Shown piece after piece: positions 56,709 through 64,000 of a stretch of DNA of 64,000 nt. Position 1 is the first letter of the stretch. Each line of letters opens with the position of its first letter. The stretch spans positions 17,437-81,436 of the forward strand of contig JAHDXT010000006.1 of NCBI GenBank assembly GCA_023384095.1, written 5' to 3'. The translations under genes and the position numbers were made by a program. Origin of the DNA: Hyphomicrobiaceae bacterium. GTDB taxonomy: Bacteria > Pseudomonadota > Alphaproteobacteria > Rhizobiales > Hyphomicrobiaceae. The notes under the pieces are model-generated. The model was not told the origin of the DNA and ran no database searches. It saw only the letters and a program-made list of their open reading frames with translations.

Positions 56709-59234
56709 CTAATACACGTTGCCGAAGCCGGAGCTGACGTTGCGCGGCGGTCCGCTGCCGTCGCCGTAGGAGCTCGTCTCGTAGCCGAGGAACGAGTTGG
56801 GGTCGTCGGGCTCCTCGAAGGGCTTGAACACCTCCCAGATGACATCCTTCTCGCCGGGCGCAGCCCGGAGCCCGGTGAACCGGTTGACGGGCACGGTGCG
56901 GATGCCGGGCGGGCTGCGGAACGGCACCTTCTTGTCGCCGAGCGCAATCTTCATGAAGTTGGCGAAGACCGGCGCGGACACCTGGCCGCCCGTCGCCGAT
57001 TTGCCCATCGGCTTGGGCGTGTCGAAGCCGACGTAGACCCCGACCACGAGGTCGGGGGAATAGCCGACGAACCAGGTGTCCTTCGACTCGTTGGTCGTTC
57101 CCGTCTTGCCGGCCAGCGGCGTGCCCGGCACCATCTGCTTCACGATGGTCGCCGTGCCGCGCTGGACCACGCCCTCGAGGATCGAGGTCATCTGGAACGC
57201 GGTATGCGGATCGAGGATCTGCTTGCGATCGTCGGGAATCTCGGGCTCCTCCTGCCCTTGCCACGCCTCGGCCCTGCAGCCGGCGCACTCGCGGCCGTCG
57301 TGGCGCCAGACGGTGCGCCCCCAGCGGTCCTGGATGCGGTCGATCAGCGTCGGCTTCACCTGGCGGCCGCCGTTGGCGAACACCGCGTAGGCCGCCGCCA
57401 TCTTGAGCAGCGTCGTCTCGCCGGCTCCGAGCGACATGGCCAGCACCGGCAGCAGGTCGTCGTAGACCCCGAAGCGCTTCGAGTACTCGATGATCAGCGG
57501 CATGCCCATGTCCTGAGCCAGGCGAACGGTCATCTGGTTGCGCGATTTCTCGACGCCGATGCGCAGCGTCGAGGGACCGTACGACTTGTCCTTGTTGTAG
57601 TTCTCGGGACGCCAGATCTCCTTGCCGGGGCCCTGCTCGATCTCGATCGGCGCATCGAGCACGATGCTGGTCGGCTTGTAGCCGTTGTCGAGCGCGGCCG
57701 CGTAGACCAGCGGTTTGAAGGACGAGCCCGGCTGGCGGCGGGCCTGCACCGCGCGGTCGAACTGGCTGATCGCGAAGGAGAAGCCGCCGACCACGGCAAG
57801 CACGCGGCCTGTATGCGGGTCCATGGCCACGAGTCCGCCTCCCACCTCGGGGATCTGCATCAGGCTCCACGCTTCCGTCGGCTTTTCCGGATCCTTGGGG
57901 GCGACGTAGATTACGTCCCCGACGGCGACCAGGTCGGAAGGCTGCTTGGGAGCCGGCCCCTTCGGCCGGTCGGTGGCCTTGAAGGGGCCGGCCCATTTCA
58001 TCTCGTTGAACGAGACCTCGACGGCCTCGCGCGTCTTGCCGATGCCGCCGTCCTGCTCGCGCTCCGGCTCCAGGCCGACCACGATCTTCGTGCGATGCGC
58101 CTCGAGCACGACACCGAGCCGCCATGGCTGGAGGTCGGAGGGAGCGTCCATCGCAGCCAGCATCGCCCCCCAGTCGCCGGTCACCTCGATGCGGTCCACG
58201 GGCCCGCGCCAGCCGCGATCCCGATCGAAGGCGACGAGGCCGTCGATCAGGGCCTTGCGCGCGTACCGCTGCAGGCCAGGATCGAGCGTGGTGCGCACCG
58301 ACAGGCCGCCGCCGTAAAGCTTGTCCTCGCCGTATCGGGCGAGCAGCGACCGGCGCACCTCCTCGGCGAAGAATTCGGCGGCGAAGATGTGCGCCCCGAA
58401 GGGACGAATGTTCACGTGCAGCGGCCTGGCCTTGGCCTCGTCCGCCGCCTGCCGTGCGAGATAGCCGTTCTGGGCCATCTCCTCCAGGATCCAGTTCCGC
58501 CGGGCGGTGGCCTCGCGTGTCTTGCGGAATGGATGGTAGTTGTTGGGCGCCTTCGGCAGCGCCGCGAGATAGGCCGCCTCCTCGGGCTCGAGGTCCTTGA
58601 GCTCCTTGTTGAAGTAGTTGAGCGCGGCCGCGGCCACGCCGTAGGAGCCGATGCCGAAATAGATCTCGTTCAGGTAGAGCTCGAGGATCTTGTCCTTCGA
58701 GTAGGCGCGCTCGATGCGGATCGCCAGGATGGCTTCCTTGAGCTTGCGCTCGTACTTCTGCTCGCTCGAAAGCAGGAAATTCTTGGCGACCTGTTGCGTG
58801 ATCGTCGATGCGCCCTCGGGCCGGCGGCCAGGGTTCTGCAGGTTCTTGTAGAGGGCGCGCGCGATGCCCAGGAAGTCGAGCCCGCCGTGGTCGTAGAACC
58901 GCTTGTCCTCCGCCGAGAGAAAAGCGTTGATGACGAGCTTCGGGATCGTGTTGATCGGCACGAAGATGCGCCGCTCCCGGGCATACTCGGCAATGAGCGC
59001 TCCGTCGTGCGCATGGATGCGCGTCATGACCGGCGGCTCGTACTGGGCGAGGCTCTCGTAGCTCGGCAGATCCCTCGAGGCATGCCACAGCAGATAGCCG
59101 GCGGCGGCAGATCCCCCCAGGAACACCACGACCCCGGCCGCGAAGGCCCAGCCGAGCAGCCCCAGCAGCATGCTCTTCCGGCGCTTTCTCTTCCTCATCG
59201 GAGCGGCAGGCGGTGGCAGAATCGGTGCTCGCAT
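56709..59234 (-). CDS. mrcA: Penicillin-binding protein 1A
   Basis: An 841-residue class A PBP that polymerises and crosslinks peptidoglycan. A cytoplasmic basic stretch (RKRKRRKS) precedes the membrane anchor (about 22-50). The GT51 domain has LSAEDKRFYDHGGLD and EGASTITQQVAKN. An OB-like insert, typical of PBP1A, precedes the transpeptidase with RQPGSSFKP (SxxK), SRNQM (SxN) and GKTGTTNESKDTWFVGY (KTG). This is the third class A PBP in the window and the housekeeping one by context, downstream of an amidase gene and upstream of prfB. Start could also be an internal ATG at residue 13. Confidence 0.96.
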   Translation of the reverse strand: MRAPILPPPAAPMRKRKRRKSMLLGLLGWAFAAGVVVFLGGSAAAGYLLWHASRDLPSYESLAQYEPPVMTRIHAHDGALIAEYARERRIFVPINTIPKLVINAFLSAEDKRFYDHGGLDFLGIARALYKNLQNPGRRPEGASTITQQVAKNFLLSSEQKYERKLKEAILAIRIERAYSKDKILELYLNEIYFGIGSYGVAAAALNYFNKELKDLEPEEAAYLAALPKAPNNYHPFRKTREATARRNWILEEMAQNGYLARQAADEAKARPLHVNIRPFGAHIFAAEFFAEEVRRSLLARYGEDKLYGGGLSVRTTLDPGLQRYARKALIDGLVAFDRDRGWRGPVDRIEVTGDWGAMLAAMDAPSDLQPWRLGVVLEAHRTKIVVGLEPEREQDGGIGKTREAVEVSFNEMKWAGPFKATDRPKGPAPKQPSDLVAVGDVIYVAPKDPEKPTEAWSLMQIPEVGGGLVAMDPHTGRVLAVVGGFSFAISQFDRAVQARRQPGSSFKPLVYAAALDNGYKPTSIVLDAPIEIEQGPGKEIWRPENYNKDKSYGPSTLRIGVEKSRNQMTVRLAQDMGMPLIIEYSKRFGVYDDLLPVLAMSLGAGETTLLKMAAAYAVFANGGRQVKPTLIDRIQDRWGRTVWRHDGRECAGCRAEAWQGQEEPEIPDDRKQILDPHTAFQMTSILEGVVQRGTATIVKQMVPGTPLAGKTGTTNESKDTWFVGYSPDLVVGVYVGFDTPKPMGKSATGGQVSAPVFANFMKIALGDKKVPFRSPPGIRTVPVNRFTGLRAAPGEKDVIWEVFKPFEEPDDPNSFLGYETSSYGDGSGPPRNVSSGFGNVY

Positions 59235-59428
59235 GGGCCTCGGCTTCTTGGAAACGCGGCTCTCTCGTCACATAGCCAAGCGGCAACAAAACGGCATGCG
59301 AACAGAACTAGCACGGATTGCCGAACGCGTGTTTGCAAAATGAGCAGAGCACACGGCGAAATGCGCCAGTCGTCTGCTGAACTCGCATCGGATCGGATGG
59401 GTTCGGCTCGATCGAGGCTCGACGGCCG

Positions 59429-60703
59429 TCAGGGAGTGTTGACCGCCCTCGCCGCTCGTCTCGCGAAATAAAAGTCGATCGCCGCAACGATCGCGCCCGC
59501 GACCCGGTTCTGCCATTCCGCCGATTGCAGCATCTTCCGATCCTCCGGGTTGCTCATATAGCCGAGCTCGATGAGGACGGAGGGCGAGTGCGTCTGCTTC
59601 AGCACCTTGAACGCGGCCGAGCGCTGCGGGTCGCGAGCCAGCGGGATGTGCTCGCGCAGGGCCTCGGTGACGAGATCGCTGAAGCTCGCCGAGAAGTCCG
59701 ACGTCTCGCGCCGCAGCAGGTCGACGAGGATATCGCGCACCTCGTCCTGGCTGTCGGCCGGCGTCGATGCGAGACCGGCGAGGACGTCCGCTGCGTTCTC
59801 CTTCTCGGCAAGCCGCCGGGCCTGCTCGTCCGACGCACGGTCTGACAGTGTGTAGATGCTGGCCCCTCTGACGTTGTGGGCGAGGTTCTCCTCGGCTACG
59901 GAATCGGCGTGCAGCGAGAGGAAGAGATCGGCCTCGTGCCGGCGCGAGATGCGCAATCTCTGGTCCAGCGAGACATACATGTCCTTGCTGCGCGTCAGAA
60001 CGACCGTGTAGCGGCCGGTGTTGGCGAGCAGCGCCCTGAGGCGCCGAACGACAGCCATCACGATGTCCTTCTCGAGGAGGCCCTCCGCACCGACGGCGCC
60101 GGGGTCCAATCCGCCATGGCCCGGGTCTATCACGATCACCGGGCGGCCTTTGCGCGACCTCGGCTCCGGCGGAGGCTCCTCAATCCGGTCCGGACCTAGC
60201 TCCGCGGGCGCGGAGACCGCGGCAGGGATGATCCCAGGCGCCTGCGGGGTAAGCTCGATGACGAGTTGCGGGGTGCGGCGATTGCCGGACTCGACCGCCG
60301 CCTTCAGCACCCGGGCGGGGCCGTCCGTATCGATGACGATGCGCGACTGCTTCGGCCGGAACAGGCCGTAGCGGAAGGATTTGACGAGCCCTCGGCCGCT
60401 CTGGCCTGCGGCGGCGGAGATGCGGAACTCGACCTCGGGCAGATCGACGATGACGCGGTCGGGGGCCGATACGGTCGAGACGCTGACCGCGACCGGCTCC
60501 GTGAGGTCGAGCACGAGTCGGGTCAAATCGCTGTTTGCGGTCAGCCGGGCACGAGTCGCGACAGGCTTGCCGGGCGAGACCGAGACGGCCCAGCCGGCCG
60601 GCTCTGCAGCTTGGGCGAAAGCAGCCGGAGCCGAGCCGGCCGCCGTCGCCGCCCAGAGCAGCGCCGCCACGGCGGCACCGATAAGGTCCCCCCCATTCCG
60701 CAC
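59429..60703 (-). CDS. amiC: N-acetylmuramoyl-L-alanine amidase (AMIN + Amidase_3)
   Basis: A 424-residue periplasmic cell-wall amidase that cuts the bond between muramic acid and stem peptide, mainly for daughter-cell separation. A signal peptide (residues 1-30) is followed by an AMIN domain (about 40-150; LVLDLTEPVAV, SFRYGLFRPKQSRIVIDTDGPARV). The zinc amidase domain has VIDPGHGGLDPGA (first His), LLEKD (Glu), LFLSLHADS (second His) and the catalytic IELGYMSNPED. It lies 194 bases upstream of PBP1A on the same strand and is divergent from rne, the usual alphaproteobacterial neighbourhood. Confidence 0.96.
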   Translation of the reverse strand: MRNGGDLIGAAVAALLWAATAAGSAPAAFAQAAEPAGWAVSVSPGKPVATRARLTANSDLTRLVLDLTEPVAVSVSTVSAPDRVIVDLPEVEFRISAAAGQSGRGLVKSFRYGLFRPKQSRIVIDTDGPARVLKAAVESGNRRTPQLVIELTPQAPGIIPAAVSAPAELGPDRIEEPPPEPRSRKGRPVIVIDPGHGGLDPGAVGAEGLLEKDIVMAVVRRLRALLANTGRYTVVLTRSKDMYVSLDQRLRISRRHEADLFLSLHADSVAEENLAHNVRGASIYTLSDRASDEQARRLAEKENAADVLAGLASTPADSQDEVRDILVDLLRRETSDFSASFSDLVTEALREHIPLARDPQRSAAFKVLKQTHSPSVLIELGYMSNPEDRKMLQSAEWQNRVAGAIVAAIDFYFARRAARAVNTP

Positions 60704-61510
60704 GCCTTCACGCGCTCCGCTGTTACGTTGGTTCCCGCAGGACTACGCCCCAGGATAACGGGTTATTGACCAAACGTGTGCAATACAAGGGGGGCGGCCA
60801 CAGCTCGAGGGACGAGCGTGACATGCACAACACTCTTGCTTCGGCGGTGGTGACGACGTAAAACACCTATCGCTCCGCGCCGGGGCTCGAATCAACAGGC
60901 GCGACCGGCGGCACCACGAAGAGCGAGCAGCCGATGCTGCTCCTCCGGCGGTCTGCCAGGCTCGGCATTGCGGCCCATCTGGCGCGGCATGGGTGTAGAC
61001 CCGGTTTAATATCGCGGCGTCCTTTCCTCGGCAGCATCTAGTCCAGGAGTGGAGAGAGCACGCGATCTGTGCCGGCCGTCACCCGAGACATGTCGTCTCG
61101 TTTCCACCGCCCGGGAAAGGGGTGCGGCGAACGGGACAACCGGCGGCGACTTGCAGAAAGGCGCCATCTTCATTTTGGCCCGGCAACGGGACCAGCTTTC
61201 CATCAGGCTTCAGGAAAGCCTGCCCGGAGAGCCGGCTCAGCAAGCAACCGATGCAGCACACGTTCAGACATGCGCAACGCAGTGACGAGCACCAGGCTTC
61301 CGTCATGGGAGCAAGGCCGCTCGTGCTGCGGCGGCTCTGCTTGAGCGTTCAGCACGCGCCGCAGTCGCGGCTGGCGTGCTCGGGACCCCTTTCCAGATTC
61401 CACACTTCTCAATCACACATCACGCGCGCCCGGGACCGGCGACTCGCAGGCTGTGGCTCAGCAGCCAGGAGCAGCGAGTATCCGCGCCGGCGCGCCAAGG
61501 ATCCATGCAC
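60704..61510. other. Divergent amiC-rne intergenic region and probable long rne leader
   Basis: 807 bases without a credible gene on either strand. A small perfect hairpin (caggctt 61204-61210 / aagcctg 61216-61222) lies 290 bases before rne. Long 5' leaders in rne genes are known to mediate feedback control by RNase E, so a structured leader is plausible here. No clear promoter hexamers were identified. Confidence 0.5.
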
Positions 61511-64000
61511 ATGTCAAGCAACAAGATGCTTATCGACGCCACGCACCCCGAGGAGACCCGGGTCGTGGTTCTCAAAGGGGGCCGGGTAGAGGAGTTCGAT
61601 TTCGAATCCGCGGCTCGCAAGCTTCTCCGCGGCAACATCTTCCTGGCGAAGGTCACGCGCGTCGAGCCGTCGCTGCAGGCGGCGTTCGTCGACTACGGCG
61701 GAAACCGGCACGGCTTTCTCGCCTTCAACGAGATCCATCCCGACTATTATCAGATCCCGATCGCCGACCGTCAGGCGCTGATCGAGGAGGACGCGGCCGC
61801 GGAGGCCGAGGAGGAGGCCGCCGCGGATGCGGCGGCCGACAGGCGCGCCGAGCGGCAGGCGCAGTCGCCTGCGGACGAGGAGGGGGAGGACGAGCCGCCG
61901 GAGGAGCTGGCGGCCGACGTCACGGCCTTTCTGCCGCCGGAGCCGGAGGCGCCGTCCGCGGTCGAGGAGGCGGTCTCGCCGCCGGACGAGCGCGCGCCCC
62001 GCACTGTCGCGGAGGCGGTGCGGCCCGAGGAGCGCCTCACTGAAGCTGTCCCGGGCGGGGCGGCTGAGAATGGAAGCGCGACCGGCACGGCTGCCGGGGA
62101 GCCCGTTTCCGAGGAAGGCGGCGTCAGCGCCGAGGTTTCCGATACCCCGCAGCCGATAGGTCTGGTCGAGGACGTCGGCGTCGAGGAGGTCGAGGCCAAC
62201 GGCACAGGCAATGGCGAGGCCGATCAGGTCGACAGCGTCGGCTCCGAGGACGCGCTCGAGGAGTTGCCGTCGCGCCCGCGCCGCCGCCAGCGCAGCTACA
62301 AGATCCAGGAGGTGATCAAGCGCCGGCAGGTCATCCTGGTCCAGGTCGTCAAGGAGGAGCGCGGCAGCAAGGGCGCGGCGCTGACCACGTACCTGTCGCT
62401 CGCGGGCCGCTACACGGTGCTCATGCCCAACACGGCGCGGGGCGGCGGCATCAGCCGTAAGATCACCAACGTCCAGGATCGCAAGCGCCTCAAGGCGATC
62501 GCCGCCGAGCTCGAGGTGCCCGAGGGCATGGGGCTCATCATCCGCACGGCGGGCGCGTCGCGCACAAAGCAGGAGATCAAGCGCGATTTCGAGTACCTGC
62601 TGAGGCTGTGGGAGAGCGTGCGCGAGCTGACGCTGCGCTCCACGGCGCCGAGCCTCGTCTACGAGGAAGGCGACCTCATCAAGCGCTCGATCCGGGATCT
62701 CTACAGCAAGGACATCGACGAGATCATCGTCGCCGGCGAGGCTGCCTACAAGGATGCCCGCGACTTCATGCGCATGCTGATGCCGAGCCACGTCAAGAAC
62801 GTGGTGCTGTATCAGGAGCCCGAGCCGCTGTTCAACCGCTTCCAGATCGAGCGGCAGCTCAATGCCATGTTCAGCCCCTACGTGCATCTGAGGTCCGGCG
62901 GCTATCTCGTCATCAACCAGACCGAGGCGCTGGTCGCCATAGACGTCAACTCGGGCAAGGCGACGCGGGAGTTCTCCATCGAGGAGACGGCGCTCCACAC
63001 CAACCTCGAGGCGTCGGACGAGATCGCGCGCCAGCTCAAGCTGCGAGACCTCGCGGGGCTGATCGTCGTCGACTTCATCGACATGGAGGAAAAGCGCAAC
63101 AACCGCGCGGTGGAGCGGCGCCTCAAGGAGGCCCTGCGCTTCGACCGGGCGCGTATCCAGGTCGGGCGCATCAGCCATTTCGGGCTGCTCGAGATGTCGC
63201 GCCAGCGGCTCAGGACGGGCGTGCTCGAGGGCTCGACCTCGCAGTGCCCGCACTGCCAGGGCACGGGCATCATCCGGTCGACCGAGTCGGTCGCACTGGC
63301 GGTGATCCGCGGCATGGAGGACGCGTTGATGTCGGGTGCGCCGGCGTCCCTCGTCGCCAAGACGACTGCTACCGTCGCGCTCTACATCCTCAACAACAAG
63401 CGCGCCTTCATAAACGAGATGGAAGTCCGTCACGGCATCTCGATCGGCGTGCAGGCGAGCGACAAGATGCAGGGCGCGAACTTCGCCATCGAGAAGGCGG
63501 CGCGGCCGGCCGATCTTCAGCGCCAGCCCGAGCGCAGCGCCGCCGTCAGCATGGACTGGGGCTTCGAGGGCGAGGAGGAGGCCGAGGAAATCTCCCGCGA
63601 GGAGGAGGCGCAGCCGGAGGAGGGCGAGGGCCGCCGCGAGCCGCGGCGGCGGCGCCGCAAGCGCGGCCGCCGCGGGGAGCGTGCCGAGGCCCCGCTGACG
63701 CAGGCGATGCCTGGGAACGGCGGCGACTACGAGGAGGCCGGCTACGCGCCCGGCGAGCGCGAGCCGCCCGAGGAGGAAGGCGCCGCCGATCAAGAGACCG
63801 AGCCCGCCGAGCCGGAGGCGGAGATCGAGGGCGAGCCGCAGGTTGCCGAGGCGGAGGGTGAGGAGCGCGAGGACCGCCGCGGCCGCCGCGGCCGGCGGCG
63901 GGGGGGGCGGGGGGGGCGCCCGGGGGGGGGGGGGGGGGCGCCCCCCCCCGGCCCCGGCCCGGGGGCGGGGGCGGCCGAACGGGGGGGGGGGGGGGGGGGG
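61511..64000 (+). CDS. rne: Ribonuclease E (3' end outside window)
   Basis: Essential endoribonuclease for mRNA decay and rRNA/tRNA processing and scaffold of the degradosome. ATG 61511 (MSSNKMLIDATHPEETRVVV) has AAGGA 9 bases ahead; ATG 61505 is too close to it. The S1 domain begins at GNIFLAKVTRVEPSLQAAFVDYGGNRHGFL and is interrupted by a ~170-residue Glu/Ala/Asp-rich insert (about 85-257), a feature of alphaproteobacterial enzymes. It resumes at RSYKIQEVIKRRQVILVQVVKEERG. The metal-binding aspartates lie in AIDVNSGKAT and VVDFIDM, and the Zn-link is CPHCQGTG. The arginine-rich, glutamate-rich C-terminal scaffold starts near residue 690. The last ~30 codons are unreliable sequence. Confidence 0.95.
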   Translation, partial: MSSNKMLIDATHPEETRVVVLKGGRVEEFDFESAARKLLRGNIFLAKVTRVEPSLQAAFVDYGGNRHGFLAFNEIHPDYYQIPIADRQALIEEDAAAEAEEEAAADAAADRRAERQAQSPADEEGEDEPPEELAADVTAFLPPEPEAPSAVEEAVSPPDERAPRTVAEAVRPEERLTEAVPGGAAENGSATGTAAGEPVSEEGGVSAEVSDTPQPIGLVEDVGVEEVEANGTGNGEADQVDSVGSEDALEELPSRPRRRQRSYKIQEVIKRRQVILVQVVKEERGSKGAALTTYLSLAGRYTVLMPNTARGGGISRKITNVQDRKRLKAIAAELEVPEGMGLIIRTAGASRTKQEIKRDFEYLLRLWESVRELTLRSTAPSLVYEEGDLIKRSIRDLYSKDIDEIIVAGEAAYKDARDFMRMLMPSHVKNVVLYQEPEPLFNRFQIERQLNAMFSPYVHLRSGGYLVINQTEALVAIDVNSGKATREFSIEETALHTNLEASDEIARQLKLRDLAGLIVVDFIDMEEKRNNRAVERRLKEALRFDRARIQVGRISHFGLLEMSRQRLRTGVLEGSTSQCPHCQGTGIIRSTESVALAVIRGMEDALMSGAPASLVAKTTATVALYILNNKRAFINEMEVRHGISIGVQASDKMQGANFAIEKAARPADLQRQPERSAAVSMDWGFEGEEEAEEISREEEAQPEEGEGRREPRRRRRKRGRRGERAEAPLTQAMPGNGGDYEEAGYAPGEREPPEEEGAADQETEPAEPEAEIEGEPQVAEAEGEEREDRRGRRGRRRGGRGGRPGGGGGAPPPGPGPGAGAAERGGGGGG
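63897..64000. other. G/C homopolymer tail, probable sequencing or assembly artefact
   Basis: The final ~104 bases consist almost only of G and C runs (up to 19 G in a row), unlike any other part of the window. They follow the RGRRG-coding stretch of rne, which is genuinely GC-rich. Read-end collapse into homopolymers is the likeliest explanation, so the rne translation should not be trusted beyond about 63895. Confidence 0.75.

Noticed and set aside
57204..59471. 755-codon plus-strand frame opposite PBP1A
   Set aside because: Shadow of mrcA; no family features, no ribosome-binding site, and composition of an antisense GC-rich frame.
61514..63793. 759-codon minus-strand frame opposite rne
   Set aside because: The plus strand encodes RNase E with catalytic and zinc motifs; the antisense frame is Leu/Arg/Asp-rich noise.

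Overview
The window is a GC-rich (roughly two-thirds G+C) chromosomal segment of an alphaproteobacterium, most likely of the order Hyphomicrobiales (Rhizobiales). Supporting signs are an RNase E with a long acidic insert in its S1 domain, the order rne / cell-wall amidase / PBP1A / prfB, a Usg protein, a CoA pyrophosphatase-DUF6111-CCA tRNA nucleotidyltransferase block, DUF1285 beside moxR, and a CIRCE-controlled groESL operon. Genus and species cannot be read from the sequence. The window begins inside an alpha-2-macroglobulin gene and ends inside rne, where the last ~100 bases collapse into G/C homopolymers that look like a contig-end artefact.

Region 1 (1-19.8 kb) is the most unusual part. 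It holds two alpha-2-macroglobulin (A2M) + penicillin-binding protein 1C pairs. Between them lie a lipoprotein PHA-depolymerase-like esterase, a secreted trypsin-like protease and a caspase-like protease. Caspase, A2M and PBP1C are followed by a large secreted protein with PPC-like, peptidoglycan-binding-like and MORN-like segments. These four genes are tightly packed, with two 4-base GTGA overlaps. An unknown lipoprotein and an astacin-like zinc protease follow on the same strand. I infer an envelope-located protease/anti-protease and peptidoglycan-repair module. The complete A2M has no CxEQ thioester and carries a PDZ domain inside its TED-like region.

Region 2 (19.9-31.1 kb) is mixed metabolism: glutaryl-CoA dehydrogenase, a methyltransferase, two c-type cytochromes, an alpha/beta hydrolase, a dienelactone-hydrolase-like protein that has lost its recognisable triad, an EF-G paralogue, and the CoA pyrophosphatase / DUF6111 / CCA operon. 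Region 3 (31-36.8 kb) has groESL with CIRCE, several palindromic and heptameric repeats, an H-NS-type protein, a secreted pentapeptide-repeat protein, and a purine permease broken by an internal deletion. Region 4 (36.8-46.8 kb) has a 3-hydroxyisobutyrate-dehydrogenase-like oxidoreductase, the MoxR/DUF58/DUF4159/VWA-GATase membrane operon, DUF1285, usg and a TetR regulator.

Region 5 (46.8-56.7 kb) has a TPP riboswitch and a thiC whose reading frame contains an in-frame palindromic repeat element. It also has a ba3-like terminal oxidase operon with a His-rich subunit II, an uncharacterised internally duplicated protein coupled to a ThDP-dependent enzyme, and prfB with its programmed +1 frameshift. 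Region 6 (56.7-64 kb) has PBP1A, an AMIN-Amidase_3 amidase and the divergent rne. I saw no tRNA, rRNA, CRISPR array, intact insertion sequence or prophage.
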